Shown here in pieces: positions 29,158 to 41,187 of a stretch of 64,000 bases of DNA; positions within the stretch are counted from its first letter, which is position 1; every line of letters starts with the position of its first letter. Under the pieces are notes generated by a model. It made no database searches. It was not told where the DNA came from and saw nothing but the letters and a program-made list of their open reading frames with translations. The DNA is taken from assembly GCA_030549495.1 (NCBI GenBank), contig JAUIRK010000896.1, forward strand, positions 496,001 through 560,000, given 5' to 3'. The position numbers and the translations under genes are program-made. Origin of the DNA: Nectonema munidae (Eukaryota > Nematomorpha > Nectonematoida > Nectonematidae).

Positions 29158-31701
29158 CACTTTACCGCCTAAGTAACTTTTTTTTCATCAATTACTCTTT
29201 TTCGTTACATTAACATCTAAATAGATTAACTGAACAGTTTTTTTTATTTTTTTCTGCATTATTTATCTGTAAAATATTAGCATGTTCCCATATGGGAACT
29301 TTAGGCATACAGTGAATGAAAATTTAAAGCAAATTTTATTTATATGCATGATTATTAAACATATACTATTCTTTATTATGATATTGTAAAAAAAATTGAG
29401 AACCCTTGGAATAGTGCAATCTGACCTCACATTTTATACATCCTTGATCACAGGAGACTGGGTAATGGTTCTTTTTATCATATCGTATAGAATCAGGCAG
29501 ATTGGAGTGTTTACCACCTCTGAATTGCTTTCTACTAATTGAAGATGTCATTAGAACAATTGCTATTTCTCGTCTGAAATCCAGTTGACTTGTGCATTTT
29601 CTGTCTTTTGGCAATAATTTGCAATAAAACCTCCATGCTGCCACCACTGAAATATTGATCAAGTTTGTCATCAGAGGCCACCACCACTTTTTTGCTCTTA
29701 TCATTGGCCTGTATGAGTTCAACAGTTGATCGAACAAATCAACTCCACCCATTCCTTTGTTATATTCATGGATAAGTTTCGGTTGCACAATCATTTTTCT
29801 TCCAACACCTCTTGAAAAGCGAGTGGTTCGTTCAAATGGAGTGTGTGTGAAGGTGGTGCTCGCAATGAAAACTATGCTGTTATCGAACCACTTACAAAGA
29901 AAAACGATTTCATTGAAACAAAAATAAAAACTTCCTTTACCTTCCTTTTTCAGTAGCATGTCAGATTTCATAAAATCACTTCCACTTCTGTTCTATTTCT
30001 TCTGATTGTACCTGTTGCGGCAAATTTTGTATTTTTCAACAACTCCAACAACTTTATTGAGGTAAAAAAATTATGGAAGTACAATTCATGATTTTCAGCA
30101 CTTGAATTTTCGAACACAGTTTCCATCAAACTCATCACAACATGCACTCCTAAAGGCTTTTTGCTGCATTTTTCGGTACTTTTACCTGTATAAATTATAA
30201 GTTTATACGGGTAGCCATCATCACCACAAAGTGCCCAAATCTTGTAGACAAACCTTATTGGGTTTCCTTTCATATACATTTTGCAGCTGTGTTTCCCATA
30301 GTGAACCGTACTTTCATCAATACTTAGCTTTTCATGAAAAACTCCAAATTTTATTAAATTTTTGTTCATGAGATTATACAAGAAAGAAACTTTTACCACT
30401 TTGTTTCCTTTTTCCAATTTTTCATTATCATATGGGTGAAAGTATTTTTTGATGTTCAAAAATTTGTCCCTGCTCATTGTTTGGGAAACAAAAGGAACCT
30501 TCAAATCAGAATTATTACTACGGTAATCTCTTTCAGATGTCAGAAAGTGGTAGCCAGAGAAAATCAAAATACCTACAAATTGTTTGATTTCTTCTAAGGT
30601 ACAGGAAAAAGTAGGGTTGTTTTTATCTCTTTTTGCATAAAGTAGTGTTTGTTCAAGAAGGTACTCGAAAAAAATTCTGTGAAAAAGAGACTCCATATTT
30701 CAAGGAAAGAATTTCTTATCAAGTCTGGATAACTTTCTTCCAATTTGACACAGGATTTTTTGGATAGAGTTTTTGAGAAATGGTTCGCCTTTTTCCATCT
30801 TGATTTATTTTTGGAAGTTTTACCGATAGTTTCTACATCATCACCAGAAGCTTCATCAAACTCCAGCTCCATTTTTCCTGCAGGTTCAAACAACTCTTCA
30901 CATTCATCACTAAAAGCTTCTTCTTCTTCACTTGAAATACTATTATGACCAGTGATTGGAGGTATGATGGTAATCTTTGCACCAAGATTATTTTCTTGAA
31001 TAACCCAATGCTTCGTCAAGTGTAACAAGCTCAAAAACTTTTTTTTGAGAACTCATGGTAATGCGAGCGTAGAAGAAACGAATGGAAGTAAAATTACACA
31101 AAATCAAAAAAATAGATTTGCTAAACTAGACAAAATCAATATTTGCTTTTATGACTGCACCACAGATGCACATGAAAAATATGATTGATTAGCACATGCG
31201 TGTGTTACTATTTTATTTATTGGATATTTACATACACACAATGTATTCAGGTTTCTATATGACTGCATTTGTATCTTATGATTGCTAAATGTATCTATAC
31301 ATGCTTGTAAGTGCACTCCTAGTTCCTAACGTTCCCAAATGGGAACATCAAATTCCAAAATACTTGTGTGATGAGCAGGAGTTATTTTTTTTTACAAATT
31401 CAAGTTAGAGAGTATGTTTACATTTTTGTTTGTATAGCTACTTTGGGAAAATGCATAAAACCAGTTTTTAATTCGAATAATCATGCAAAACACAGTCTGG
31501 CCCAAATTTTTCATTTTTTCTAAAAATTATATGGTTAAAAAACGGAACATTTATAGAATTAAACGAAAATATTCTTTCCTTACAAAAATTTATATCTTTT
31601 CACATGAAATTTTGAGGAAAAAAATTTTGTTGAGTTTAAAGAAACTTTTTTTTCGCTTTTAAAAAATATGTTCCCATATGGGAACATTAGGCGCTAAAGG
31701 G
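29158..31701 (-). mobile_element. piggyBac element 1
   Basis: Left TTAA at 29154-29157 followed by CACTTTACCGCCTAAG. The right end (reverse complement) CCCTTTAGCGCCTAAT matches at 13 of 16 and abuts TTTAAA. The interior holds a piggyBac transposase on the minus strand. The 16-bp palindrome GTTCCCATATGGGAAC lies directly inside the right end (31670-31685) and at 29284-29299. A variant with AAAT in the centre lies at 31331-31346. 2.5 kb, typical of a full-length piggyBac. Confidence 0.88.
29366..31034 (-). pseudogene. piggyBac transposase (element 1), slightly broken
   Basis: Three overlapping minus-strand frames (31034-30594, 30696-29968, 29971-29366) together cover an acidic N-terminus, ESYPDLIRNSFLEIWSLFF, the DDE domain and C-terminal part. 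The first catalytic Asp is seen in LSIDESTVHYG and the third in MGGVDLFDQ. The second, expected in YFDNFFTS, reads YFHNFFTS, so Asp is replaced by His. Two frameshifts separate the frames. The C-terminus has a cysteine pair region (SCDQGCIKCEVRLH). Well preserved and probably fairly young. Confidence 0.9.
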
Positions 31702-31879
31702 TTTAAAGTCAAAATTTAATTTTTAAATTTTTAACTGTATTTTATTTTGGAATATTTTTAAAATTTATTAAAATTTTAAATATTTTGTCACTTGTGAAAA
31801 AGAAAAAAGTTTTAAACTAAAAATTTTAAATGAGATTTTAGAAAAAAAAATTAATAGAATTTTTTTATTTTCAAGTTAA

Positions 31880-34329
31880 CCCGTATACGCTCAACGTCAC
31901 CTATAAGTGACACCTATAATTTTACTATTTTCCACACTAAATTTTTTTTTATTTCAAAAACATTTTCATTTTATGTTTTGGAAACGTTATGAAGTTCATC
32001 TAAATTTCATAATTTAATTGTAATGCTTTTTTAAAGAATGACTAAACTTTACATTAAATTTCGAAAGTAGAAGAAAAAATTATTTTACACACACGCTTTT
32101 TGTAAAATTAATTTATTCGATAAATATACATGCAACAATAGTTTTTTCATTGTAATGTCATAAAAGATGTATTCGATTGTTTCACTGAAGCAACATAAAT
32201 TTACTCACTCATAAATAGCGGAAGAAATTGATGATCAATCACTGCTGTCATCTTTAGATGACACTGGGATCTACATCGATAGGCTCAAATTCATTGCTCA
32301 TTATATTTGTATATTTTTAAGCTCTTTCACACTCTCCTTTTGAATAATTGTATTGTGCGTTTCCGAGTTTTATTTCTAAATGGCTAATCTAAATGAAATT
32401 TATCGAAATTTGAAAGAAAAAAATGAGCATGCGTTGAGTCATTAGTATTGGCAAGTGATATATCTGAAGAAATTTGTGCTGAAGGAAGGGAAGTAAGTAT
32501 ATATATTTCTCCACCAAATGACAATGAAGAGACCGAAGAAGATTCAGGAGAAGAAGATGATTGCGAAGAAAATCAAAGTATAGATAACTTTTCTAAGAGA
32601 ATGCTGGAAGCTGAAGTTGCGTATCATGTCAATGATGATGACTATTTCACTGAATCAGCAAGGCAAAGTAGTAAAGAAGCGACATATAAATGGCATGAAA
32701 GAGATATTGAAAAAAATGTATTATTAACAAGTTATATGAATAAAAATTATGAAGACAATTTTGTCGATTCTTTGTCATGTGTTGAAGCTGCAGAAGTATT
32801 TTTTTCCTGCGATGATATTTTAGATCTAATGTGTAATTTTAGTATAAAACATGCCGAGAAAAAAAACTAGATTTTGGCTTCAAGCTTTCAAATTCTGATC
32901 TCAAAGTTTTTTTTCAATTATTTTGCTCAGTGGCTATGTAGAATGTATTAGGAACTAGAGACTGATACGCACAATACAGCCATCACAAGTGCAATGTCTA
33001 GAAACAGATTCGATGAAAATTTTAAATATATTTACTTTTATGATCCTGATATCAAAGATCCAAAGGACAAATGTGCTAAAATTCGTCCAATTATTGATAT
33101 TCTTAACAAAAAAATTTATTGAAAAGCGTCCAAACGTAAAAGAAGTATACTTTTTTGATAAAACAAGCAATGCGACAAAAACCCATCAGGTTCGGGTACA
33201 AAGTATGGTGCATGAACTCTTTTGATGGCTATCTTATCATCTTTAAAGTCTACCAAGGTTCCAATGGAGAAGGTAACATTTATAAAAAAGAATTTGGTGT
33301 AGGAGCTGGAACTGTTTTAGAACTTTTGCATTGACTTCCAAAAGATCAGACATATCATATATATTTGGATAACTATTTCACATCATTGAAGCTTTTTGAA
33401 GAGTTATCTTGTAGAAAGTTTTTTGTGACAGGTACTTTTCATTCTGATAGGATCGGAAATTGTCCTATGAGAATTATGAAGAAAGCCGAAAGGGGAGATT
33501 TCCAAGCATGGTGCACGTCAAAGAAAAACGAAATAGTAATTATAAGATGGAAGGATAATGGTCTTGTAACAATTGGTTCAAACTGCGTTGGAATTCATCC
33601 CTTGGAAAAAAAGAAACGTTGGAGTTTATTGGAGAATTAACGTTGGAGATATTAAAGTTCCAGCTGCTGTTATAAATTATAATAGAGGCATGGGCGGAAC
33701 GGATTTACAAAATTATGCATTATCTTGTAATCGACCAAGCATTAGATCTAAGAAATGGTGGTTTCCATTGGCCATATTTTTGATTCAGTCTTCTATGTTT
33801 AACTCATACATTCTGCAAAAAAACAAGAGACAAAGATGACAAACAAAGTTTTCTTTGCTTTACTAGAACGGTGGTTCAAAGTAAACCTATCTTCAAATCT
33901 TTGGCAAAAACTTCAAAATTAAAAAAAAAGAAAAGTTACCTTTCAACAAAAAAATTGTGGATGAAATAAGGAATGATCAAATGGGTTATTTCATTGTCAG
34001 TAAAGAAAAAAAACAAGATGTGCTTACTGTCATCTTCAGAGTGTAAAGCATAAATGTATCAAATGCAGCGTTGCCTTGCATTTGAAATTTTTCACTGTGT
34101 ATCTTTTTCATTTTTTCATGTTGAATTTGATTTTTCACTGTAATTGTGTTTTTCACAATTGAAAAAGTAACGTTTTTAAAATAAATTTTCCACATCACAC
34201 ATCCCAACGTCATCTTTAGGTGACATGTCTTTTTTGAATTCTAAATTATATTTTTTATATTTCTTTTGATATTTTATGATATTATTAACTCGTTGAGGTT
34301 ACTACAACAAAAAATTGAGATTAAAAGGG
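31880..34329 (+). mobile_element. piggyBac element 2
   Basis: Flanked by TTAA (31876-31879 and 34330-34333). Left end CCCGTATACGCTCAAC and right end (reverse complement) CCCTTTTAATCTCAAT match at 11 of 16. The imperfect palindrome GTCACCTATAAGTGAC follows the left end directly (31896-31911); relatives lie at 32247-32262 and 34209-34224. Transposase on the plus strand. Different family from element 1 in ends, palindrome and protein. Confidence 0.88.
32448..33839 (+). pseudogene. piggyBac transposase (element 2), inactivated
   Basis: An acidic N-terminus (ETEEDSGEEDDCEENQ) in one open frame (to 32870) is followed by frame-shifted pieces: PIRFGYKVWCMNSFDGYL near 33190, then YHIYLDNYFTSLKLFEEL (second catalytic Asp) and NRGMGGTDLQ (third Asp) with IRSKKWWFPL. 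The first catalytic Asp region is decayed. Several frameshifts; a dead copy, more worn than element 1. Confidence 0.85.
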
Positions 34330-34799
34330 TTAATTAACATTTGAAGTATATTTATTTTGAATTGGTAGCTACTAGCTAAAAAATATTTGACATGAAAATT
34401 TTATCAAATAATTTTTAGAAAAAATTGAAAGAGAAAAATTGTCGAGTTATCTTTTTATTCATGAATGTTATTTTTATTTTCTCGATAATTGTAATGAAGT
34501 TAAACATAGTCTTATAAAAATTATCTTTTGTGTTATTGCTCAGAATAATAGTTATTTAATATTAGTTATCTGGCCGGATTATCGGAATATTCGGTCAAAT
34601 TTAAAGTAAGGCAGGATGCCGGATAGTAAAATTTTAGCCGGATATCTGGTCAGCCTATTTTCTTGCTATCTGGTACATCCTTAATAAAATCCATATTCCC
34701 TATCAAAGTTTTCGTATATCATATATAAGATTTTAAAGCGTATTTTTATTTATTTTATTTCTTGGTTAAAAGAAGAGCATACTGCCTGAGATAAAAAAA

Positions 34800-34890
34800 T
34801 TCAGGGTTGCCGTCAAGTCGGAGATTTTAAAAAGATAGGAGTCGGAGTTGGAGTCGGTATCCGATAAAATTTAGCGTAGGAAAATTTAGT
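34800..34890 (+). repeat. CAGGGTTGC end with GGAGTCGG repeats
   Basis: CAGGGTTGCCGTCAAGTCGG is followed by AGGAGTCGGAGTTGGAGTCGG. Same vocabulary as 23540-24860. Probably one end of a hAT-like non-autonomous element; the other end was not found. Confidence 0.5.
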
Positions 34891-35169
34891 GTAAGGAATA
34901 AAAATTGTTATGCATTACTTTTCCAAGCGCGTATTTGTTCTGGTAAGCTGATTTATAAATTTAATACATAGGGTTGACGACAAGGTATGTTTATTATAAG
35001 GTGAGCACTAAAAATTATCTTGATTCAAGGCAAGGTAGTCCCTGCTACTAATTTTTTAAATTTTGATATTAATTAATCGTCTGGTTAATAATAAAATAAT
35101 CTTATAAATGAATAATTTAAAATCACTTATTCGTAGACTTGACAGTGAATAGAAATGCATCATTTATCT

Positions 35170-35940
35170 ACAAGAGGTTGGAATCGTGCAGTTGAAACAA
35201 AAATGTGCAAATGGACACTCAATGAAGTTATTTTTTGGAGGAGGAAGGAAGAATCCTTGGGGTTGCTGTAGAAAAGAGAAAGGAATAAGAAACAAATAAT
35301 TGGCTTGCTGCTTCATGACTGTCTTATAAGCATATACTTCTCTTCATTTTCATGGGCGTATGAACTGACTTCAATAAAATATTGCGAGAGAGAACTTGGA
35401 ATGAATAAAAACACAATGGTTGACTGGAACAATCACATGAGAGAGGTATGTATTTGGAAGCTTCTTAAACACCCTGTTGTCAATGGTGGTCCAGGTGTGC
35501 ATGTGGAGATAGTTGAAGCATTGTTTGCCAAGAGGAAAAATCATGTTGGTCGAATTCTTCAACAACAGTGTGTGTTTGGAGGTATTTTCATTGAAACCAA
35601 GGAAGTTTTCATGTTAGCTGTTAAAGATCGCACAGAAAGTATTCTAATTTCACTGATCAATAAATAGATACCTCTCGGAACGACAATATTTTCTGATAAA
35701 TGGCATGCATATCGTACAATTAAAGCTCAACGTTTTCAAGAAGTTTCGATATACCAACATCTGACAGTAAATCACAGTCAAAATTTTGTGGATCCTGACA
35801 GTGGAACACATACCCAACATATTGAATGACTTTGGCGTCCTGCAAAGGTCAGAAACAAGAAGCAATGTGGAACTGATCGAGAGATGCTCAATGGATATTT
35901 AGCAGTTTCTTTGGCGCCACTTATCTTCAATTACATTTAG
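35170..35940 (+). pseudogene. Merlin-superfamily (IS1016-like) transposase
   Basis: Reads, with one frameshift, from a zinc-ribbon-like start (LKQKCANGHSMKLFF) through WAYELTSIKYCERELGMNKN, VVNGGPGVHVEIVEALFAKR, GRILQQQCVFGGIF, GTTIFSDKWHAYRT, NHSQNFVDPDSGTHTQHIE and LWRPAKVRNKKQCGT. This is the eukaryotic Merlin transposase. The first catalytic Asp (normally VEIDE) reads VEIVE. The second Asp (FSDKW) and the Glu (HTQHIE) are present. Two in-frame stops lie in the C-terminal half. Candidate worn ends are near 35040 (GTCCCTGCTACTAA) and 36100. Confidence 0.88.
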
Positions 35941-35999
35941 CAATAATATATTTAATACAATTCTTAATGATATGGCTGCATTTTATCCACCCATAGATT

Positions 36000-37780
36000 A
36001 AATTTTTTTTAGTTCTTTTTGTTTTCATTTCAATATACTTTTGTTGAAATTTTTTTTTGATTTAATAAATTTATGTTATTCAGTATATTTTTTTAATTAC
36101 CTTTAGTAGGTGGAGGGGCCAAAACAGGAAAGTACCCAAGGCAAATATAAAACTTTCATCTAAAACAAAAGGAAGAAACCTAAAATTGTTTTTAACGCAT
36201 ACATTAAGTTCAGTACATATTGACAAGCAATGTATACTATTTTATAAATGGTATAAAAATTAGCAAGCGAATTATATATAATAAATGTTACATACTTAAT
36301 TGGATAAACTAAAAATTTGGCAGGTAACACATTCAAAATCTTGATGAAAAGTTGCTGGTAATTTTAATATTTTAGAGAATATAGAAATATCACGTAACGC
36401 GATAGGAGAGGGGGAGTAGAAAAATGAAGACAAATTTGAAAATAATTTTGTAAAATATTTTTTTTTGCTCCATTGAAAATTTTTGAATCAATGGGTTGTT
36501 ACACTCTTTTATAAATGATATCTTGCAACGAATCACTGTCAAGCATTTTAAAAAAATATATTTTAATTAAAAATATCATATTATTATTGCCCAAATCTAT
36601 GTTAAGCATTTTTAGAAAAGTTTCTGAATCATGTAATATTTAAACGCAATAAAACAGCCCCATTGAGAATAAAAAGGAATGGAATCACATTAGAGAACAC
36701 AAATGATAAAATGCTAGATAAAAAAACTAGTTCGCTGAAAATAGAAGATAAATAACCGATAATCAAAAAAAAAGATACGGCGATACCAAAGTGATGATAC
36801 ATTGAGAAGGGGGTTGACTGAAAATAATTTTTAATAGAGGGGAGATTTTTGGAGCACTAACGGAAAAAAGGGGGTTTATCAATATATTACACAATTAAAA
36901 TTTAAAAAATTTCGTGTTAGGCAATATATGTATCTTGATTCAATAACAAAATTATCAATCCGTAGCTATAAAAATCGAATCTTTTTATTCATTATAAAAT
37001 AAATATGAATAAATGCAAATACTTTTCATAGCTTAAACCTTTTTAACTAAGCCTTTATCCCAAAAATATTTTGCCTATTATAATTTCAGTTTAATTAATG
37101 GAAAATACTACATTTTTAATTTATAATTGAAAATTCAGGAAAATAAAAATATATCCTAATCAATATTATTATATACATAGAGTGATAAATAGAAACTTTA
37201 GCGTGTATAATTTATATAATTTATATTTCTTAACAAATATATAATCACATGAAATATTTTTCGTTAGGTGGTATACCAAACTAAATCTTTTTAAGCAATT
37301 GCTAGGATTAAGCATGGTCTGATCTTATAACTCTATAAGGCACCATAGGGCAAAAGTTTCAGTGCCGCCCTAGCCCAAAATTTTAGGTTTCACCACAGGG
37401 CAAATGTATTTTTAAAAATTGCTTTATTCGCCATCTACGTTCAATTGAGTTTTTAATATTTAAATAATTTTAAATATTATTTTTAAAAATAATCTTACAA
37501 AGTCGATGATAGATTTCAGATTATACAATTATATTAACATTTTTTTAGCATATTTCTTTAGAAAAGTTTTTGATGAAACATCAAAAATTATCTTTATTAG
37601 AAGGTAGAGCAATTTTTAAAATTTGTGTCTCATTTCTACCATTGGGCTTGTATTCTATGTTTAGGGTAGATAGGTAGGTAGAGATGTCAAATTACTTTCA
37701 AAACTGAATTGATATGTTTGCAAGATGCTTGATAGACAATAGAAGCAGTCTTTATTTTTATACAGTTTTTAAAGAGAGTC
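36000..37780. other. AT-rich spacer
   Basis: No gene seen. At 37335-37400 CACCATAGGGCAAAAG and CACCACAGGGCAAAT, with a relative at about 10240, hint at a worn repeat end. Otherwise low-complexity AT-rich DNA. Confidence 0.35.
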
Positions 37781-37789
37781 TAAAATAAA

Positions 37790-40700
37790 AGAAACAAAGA
37801 GAAAAAAAGAGAGGGAGAAAGCTATTGGGTAGCTGGTGAGTGAAGATTTTGATTGGGTTCAATAGTTCGTAAAAGCATTGAGAGGGAAATTAATAGTGTC
37901 GAGTGTGTTAGTAGTTCATTCAGATTGTTGGGAAAATGACCCAGAGTTGAAACACAACTGTTTATTAATTCGTGGCGATGAGAAATAAAAAATGGGCAAA
38001 TGTAAGTTAGGTGATGAGATGATTCACAAGCTGCGCCACAGAAACGGCAGGACTGAGTCTCGGAAAGTTTGATATGAAAGATGTAATTTTTGCAAGGGCA
38101 GTGAGGAGCCACCTTATAAGAGATGGTGAGGGGATGAACTTGTATTTTGACTAAGATTGATGAACGGCGGTTATGTCAGTTATGTGGGATAGAAAGGTAT
38201 TTGTCACTTGTGTGACTGGCAATTGCCATTGCTTTTTAGTGCATTGTGTAAGTTCGTGGATAAAAATGCTGGGGTGTAAAGAAGTCAAGAGTGTCGCGCA
38301 CGGTTTTGAGAGGGTTCTTTTGGTGAGGAAATCAACGTGTATATTTTCATGAACGTTGGAATGGGCAGGGCACCAAAATACAGAGATGGTAAAGTGGGTG
38401 GAGAGAAATTGCAGTTTCGAGAATAGTTTAGCGACCATGAATGGTGCGTTTTGGTGAGATGTAAATCGCGATCGAGGTTTTGAGAGTCGGTATAAAACTG
38501 GTTTGCTTCAAATTGAATTGTCTTTGTTGTGTTGGGTGATGAGGTCGCACGATCCTCGAATTCTGCGTCGGATATCATGGTTAAATGATTAAGTGGTAAG
38601 CTTTTGATGAAGAACGTGGGAAGTGACTCACTTCTATAGAATAAGATAGCAATTGCGCACTCTTTTGGTGTTACGCCATATCAGTAAATATCCTTTGTGT
38701 GGTAGAATCAGAGATGTGTCTTAATTATTTTATGTGTGAGGCTGCACGTGTTTTGGATGTATTGATAATGATATCAAGAGGCAGGGGCGAGGCAGGATTC
38801 ACAAGTATGGTTGGGTGTATTTTTAAGTGAATGAGATATCGGGGTAGATGGGGAAGTAATGTGTGAGGTAATTCCGCATATGGATCGGAGCTGTTGTTGT
38901 GAGGAATGTGTACATAAAATGTTAAAGAAAGGTATTAGTGATTTTTATGTATCAATATAACGCCTCAATAATGTATCGTATAATTTGGTGAGAAGAGTTG
39001 ACAAGACAGTGTGAATTCCAATATAGATGTGGGAGAGGTGCGGAAAGCTTTTGAAATAGTTAAAAGGCTAAGGCGGTGAATTTTCAAAAGGAAAGTTAGG
39101 GTTGAGATGTGAGCAAGCGATGTACCCCATGATAGAAGGCCGCATTGAAGAGCTGGAAGGATGAAAGATTTATATATGAAGAGAGATTGTGGAATTTTGA
39201 GATCCCATTTGTATCAAATGGCTCTATTTAATAGAAAAAGAAATTTTGATTGTTTTGTGTTTGTATTTTTAAAGTGGGTAGACCATTTGAGTTTCGATTG
39301 GAAAGTGAGTCCACGGTATTTTATGGTCACTGGTGGTTTGATAAGGGTGGTATGGTCTATGCGAAGGGGTAAGTTTGGGGAATGTTTTCATGTAAAGTGA
39401 ATACATAGAAGTTTTAGATGTATTAATCTTTAGTGAGCTGGCAGTGAACTTAAAAGTGTTGAAGAGTGTGGTCATTTTGAAGAGATTTTCCAATTGGGTT
39501 TTGGATGAAAAAGAAAAGTAGATCATCGGAGTAGCCCTGGAAAAATGTGATTTGGAATCTAGAACAGCGTTTTTCAAACTTTTTTTACTGCGACCCATAG
39601 CAAAAACGACAGTTTGCATCGCGACCCATAATACTTAGGTCTAATAAGACAAACTCTGTTCAATATACGTTCATTTATTCAGCATCTTTTTTGTTACGAC
39701 CCATTTTATTTTCCATGCGCCCCACTGAAGGGTCAGGGCCCATAGTTTGAAAAACGCTGGTATAGAAGATCTCAAATAGGGTTAATAAGGATAAGCCAGA
39801 GAATGTCGGAAAGGCAGAGGCCATGAGAGGTAGAAAGAGAGAGTATATTGGATTGCAAAGAGATTTTGTCGCGAAAGATTAGGCGCCGATTAAGTAAATA
39901 GTTTCTAATAAATTTGATAATGTAGGGTGGATAGCGCTTAAGATGCATGTTGAATATGATCGCAGGGTGCCAGACACTGTTGAAGGCGTTGTTGATATCG
40001 AGGAACAAAACAGATATGTTTTTTGAGATGAAATGGAGTGCTCTATATATTCAGTAAGTTTGAATAGAGCTGATTCAGTGTTTTTGCGGGGGATAGGCGA
40101 ATTTTGAATGGTGGATAAGGCTATGTTGTGTTAGGTAATGAATAAGACGCTTACGAATAATTTTTTCGAGTAGCTTCCCCAAGACGGGGAGAATGGTTAT
40201 GGAACGCCAATTTTTAAGATTTGAGAGGTCTTTATGGGTTTTTGTAAAAAAAAGTAATTTTCCAATTTTTCAAATGAAGGGAAAAAATTAGTGCTTAATA
40301 CATGCGTTGAAGATGTTGAGTAGGTGGATGTGTAGAAGGTGAAAAGATTTTTTGATATGAGATGATGAAATTCTATCGTAGTTGTGAGATGAGTTAGTCC
40401 TGGGAGGGTCAATTGCATGTGATAATTCTTTTAATTTGATGGGAGAGGGGGAGGGGAGAAGCGTGAGAGTGACTTAAGGATGATGTTAACTTGTGTGAGA
40501 ATGAGCGTAAGGTGGAATGAAAATGGTCGTCAAAGTTAGGGTTGTCGGGAGGGAAATAGAGGAGAGGAAGGGAGGGTTTATTAGAGTTGAGTTCGGATTT
40601 CCGTGGGGGAGGAGTTGATGTAGGTTAATAGTATTTTTCTTTGATTTAACCATTTTATTAATGGTGGTTCAGGGATTAAGTGAGGTGTTAGAAGTGAAAT

Positions 40701-40862
40701 GTATGCAAGAATCGCCCTTTGCTTTTTTAATGGAGCATAGGTAGGTGTGCTTGATTTGTGAGTATGATGCAAGATTGGAGGGTGACGGGTCCTTTCTAAA
40801 GTTTTTGAAAGCTTTACGACGATTATATTTTGTAAGGTTTAGGGTGGTGCTTAAAAGATATG
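37790..40862 (-). mobile_element. 5'-truncated LINE (non-LTR) with RT and RNase H domains
   Basis: Minus strand, strongly C-rich coding strand relative to its surroundings. Order from 40862 down: a linker resembling the region before RT (40772-40581), RT motif LDINNAFNSVWHPAI and SHGLCLSDILWLILINPI (40008-39772), the catalytic GYSDDLLFF just beyond a hAT insertion (39530), an RNase H-like region (YTDSQN near 38490, FWCPAHSNVHENIHVDFL near 38370), and a C-terminal CxxC...H...C motif (CRFCGAACESSHHLTYIC). The RNase H domain points to the I/R1/LOA group. Many frameshifts. The endonuclease part is missing. Confidence 0.85.
39565..39759. mobile_element. hAT MITE inserted in the LINE
   Basis: Ends CAGCGTTTTTCAAACT and ATAGTTTGAAAAACGCTG are inverted repeats. 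Flanks ATCTAGAA and GTATAGAA agree at 6 of 8 positions, as a worn hAT target duplication. It splits the LINE reverse transcriptase between the LILINPI strand and the YSDD catalytic motif. 195 bp, non-coding. Confidence 0.85.
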
Positions 40863-41005
40863 AAAAAAAATAAAAATGTTATTTTTGTGTTTTTCACCAC
40901 TTAAATCTTTTGTGCCAATCAAAATATATATTAGACAAAATTTTGAGAAGTTTAAGCAAGTCTTATTGGTAGCTCAAGGCGACAAATCTTTTATATATAC
41001 AATGG

Positions 41006-41163
41006 GCCTTGAGTAAGGTTGGTTAGAATCTGTGTTCTATATCTCAAGGTTTCGGGTTCGAATCGAGTCACAAGCTACCTAATCATTGTTCGATACAAGC
41101 GGTGCATTTGTTCATACTCGATGAAATCAACAGAGTACCTTTGTCTTTACATATAAAGTGCAA
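41006..41163 (+). repeat. tRNA-derived SINE (family 1, copy 2)
   Basis: Head with GGTTGGTTAGAATCTGTG (box A-like) and GGGTTCGAATCGAGTC (box B), then a body containing TCGATACAAGCGGTGC and ACTCGATGAAATCAACAG. Reverse-complement homolog at 262-415. The head does not fold as a clean tRNA, so it is a SINE rather than a tRNA gene. Confidence 0.72.
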
Positions 41164-41187
41164 TATACTTTTACTTATTAATATATA

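Noticed and set aside
37790-40862. Plus-strand G-rich open frames as a host gene
   Set aside because: They are antisense shadows of the LINE coding strand.
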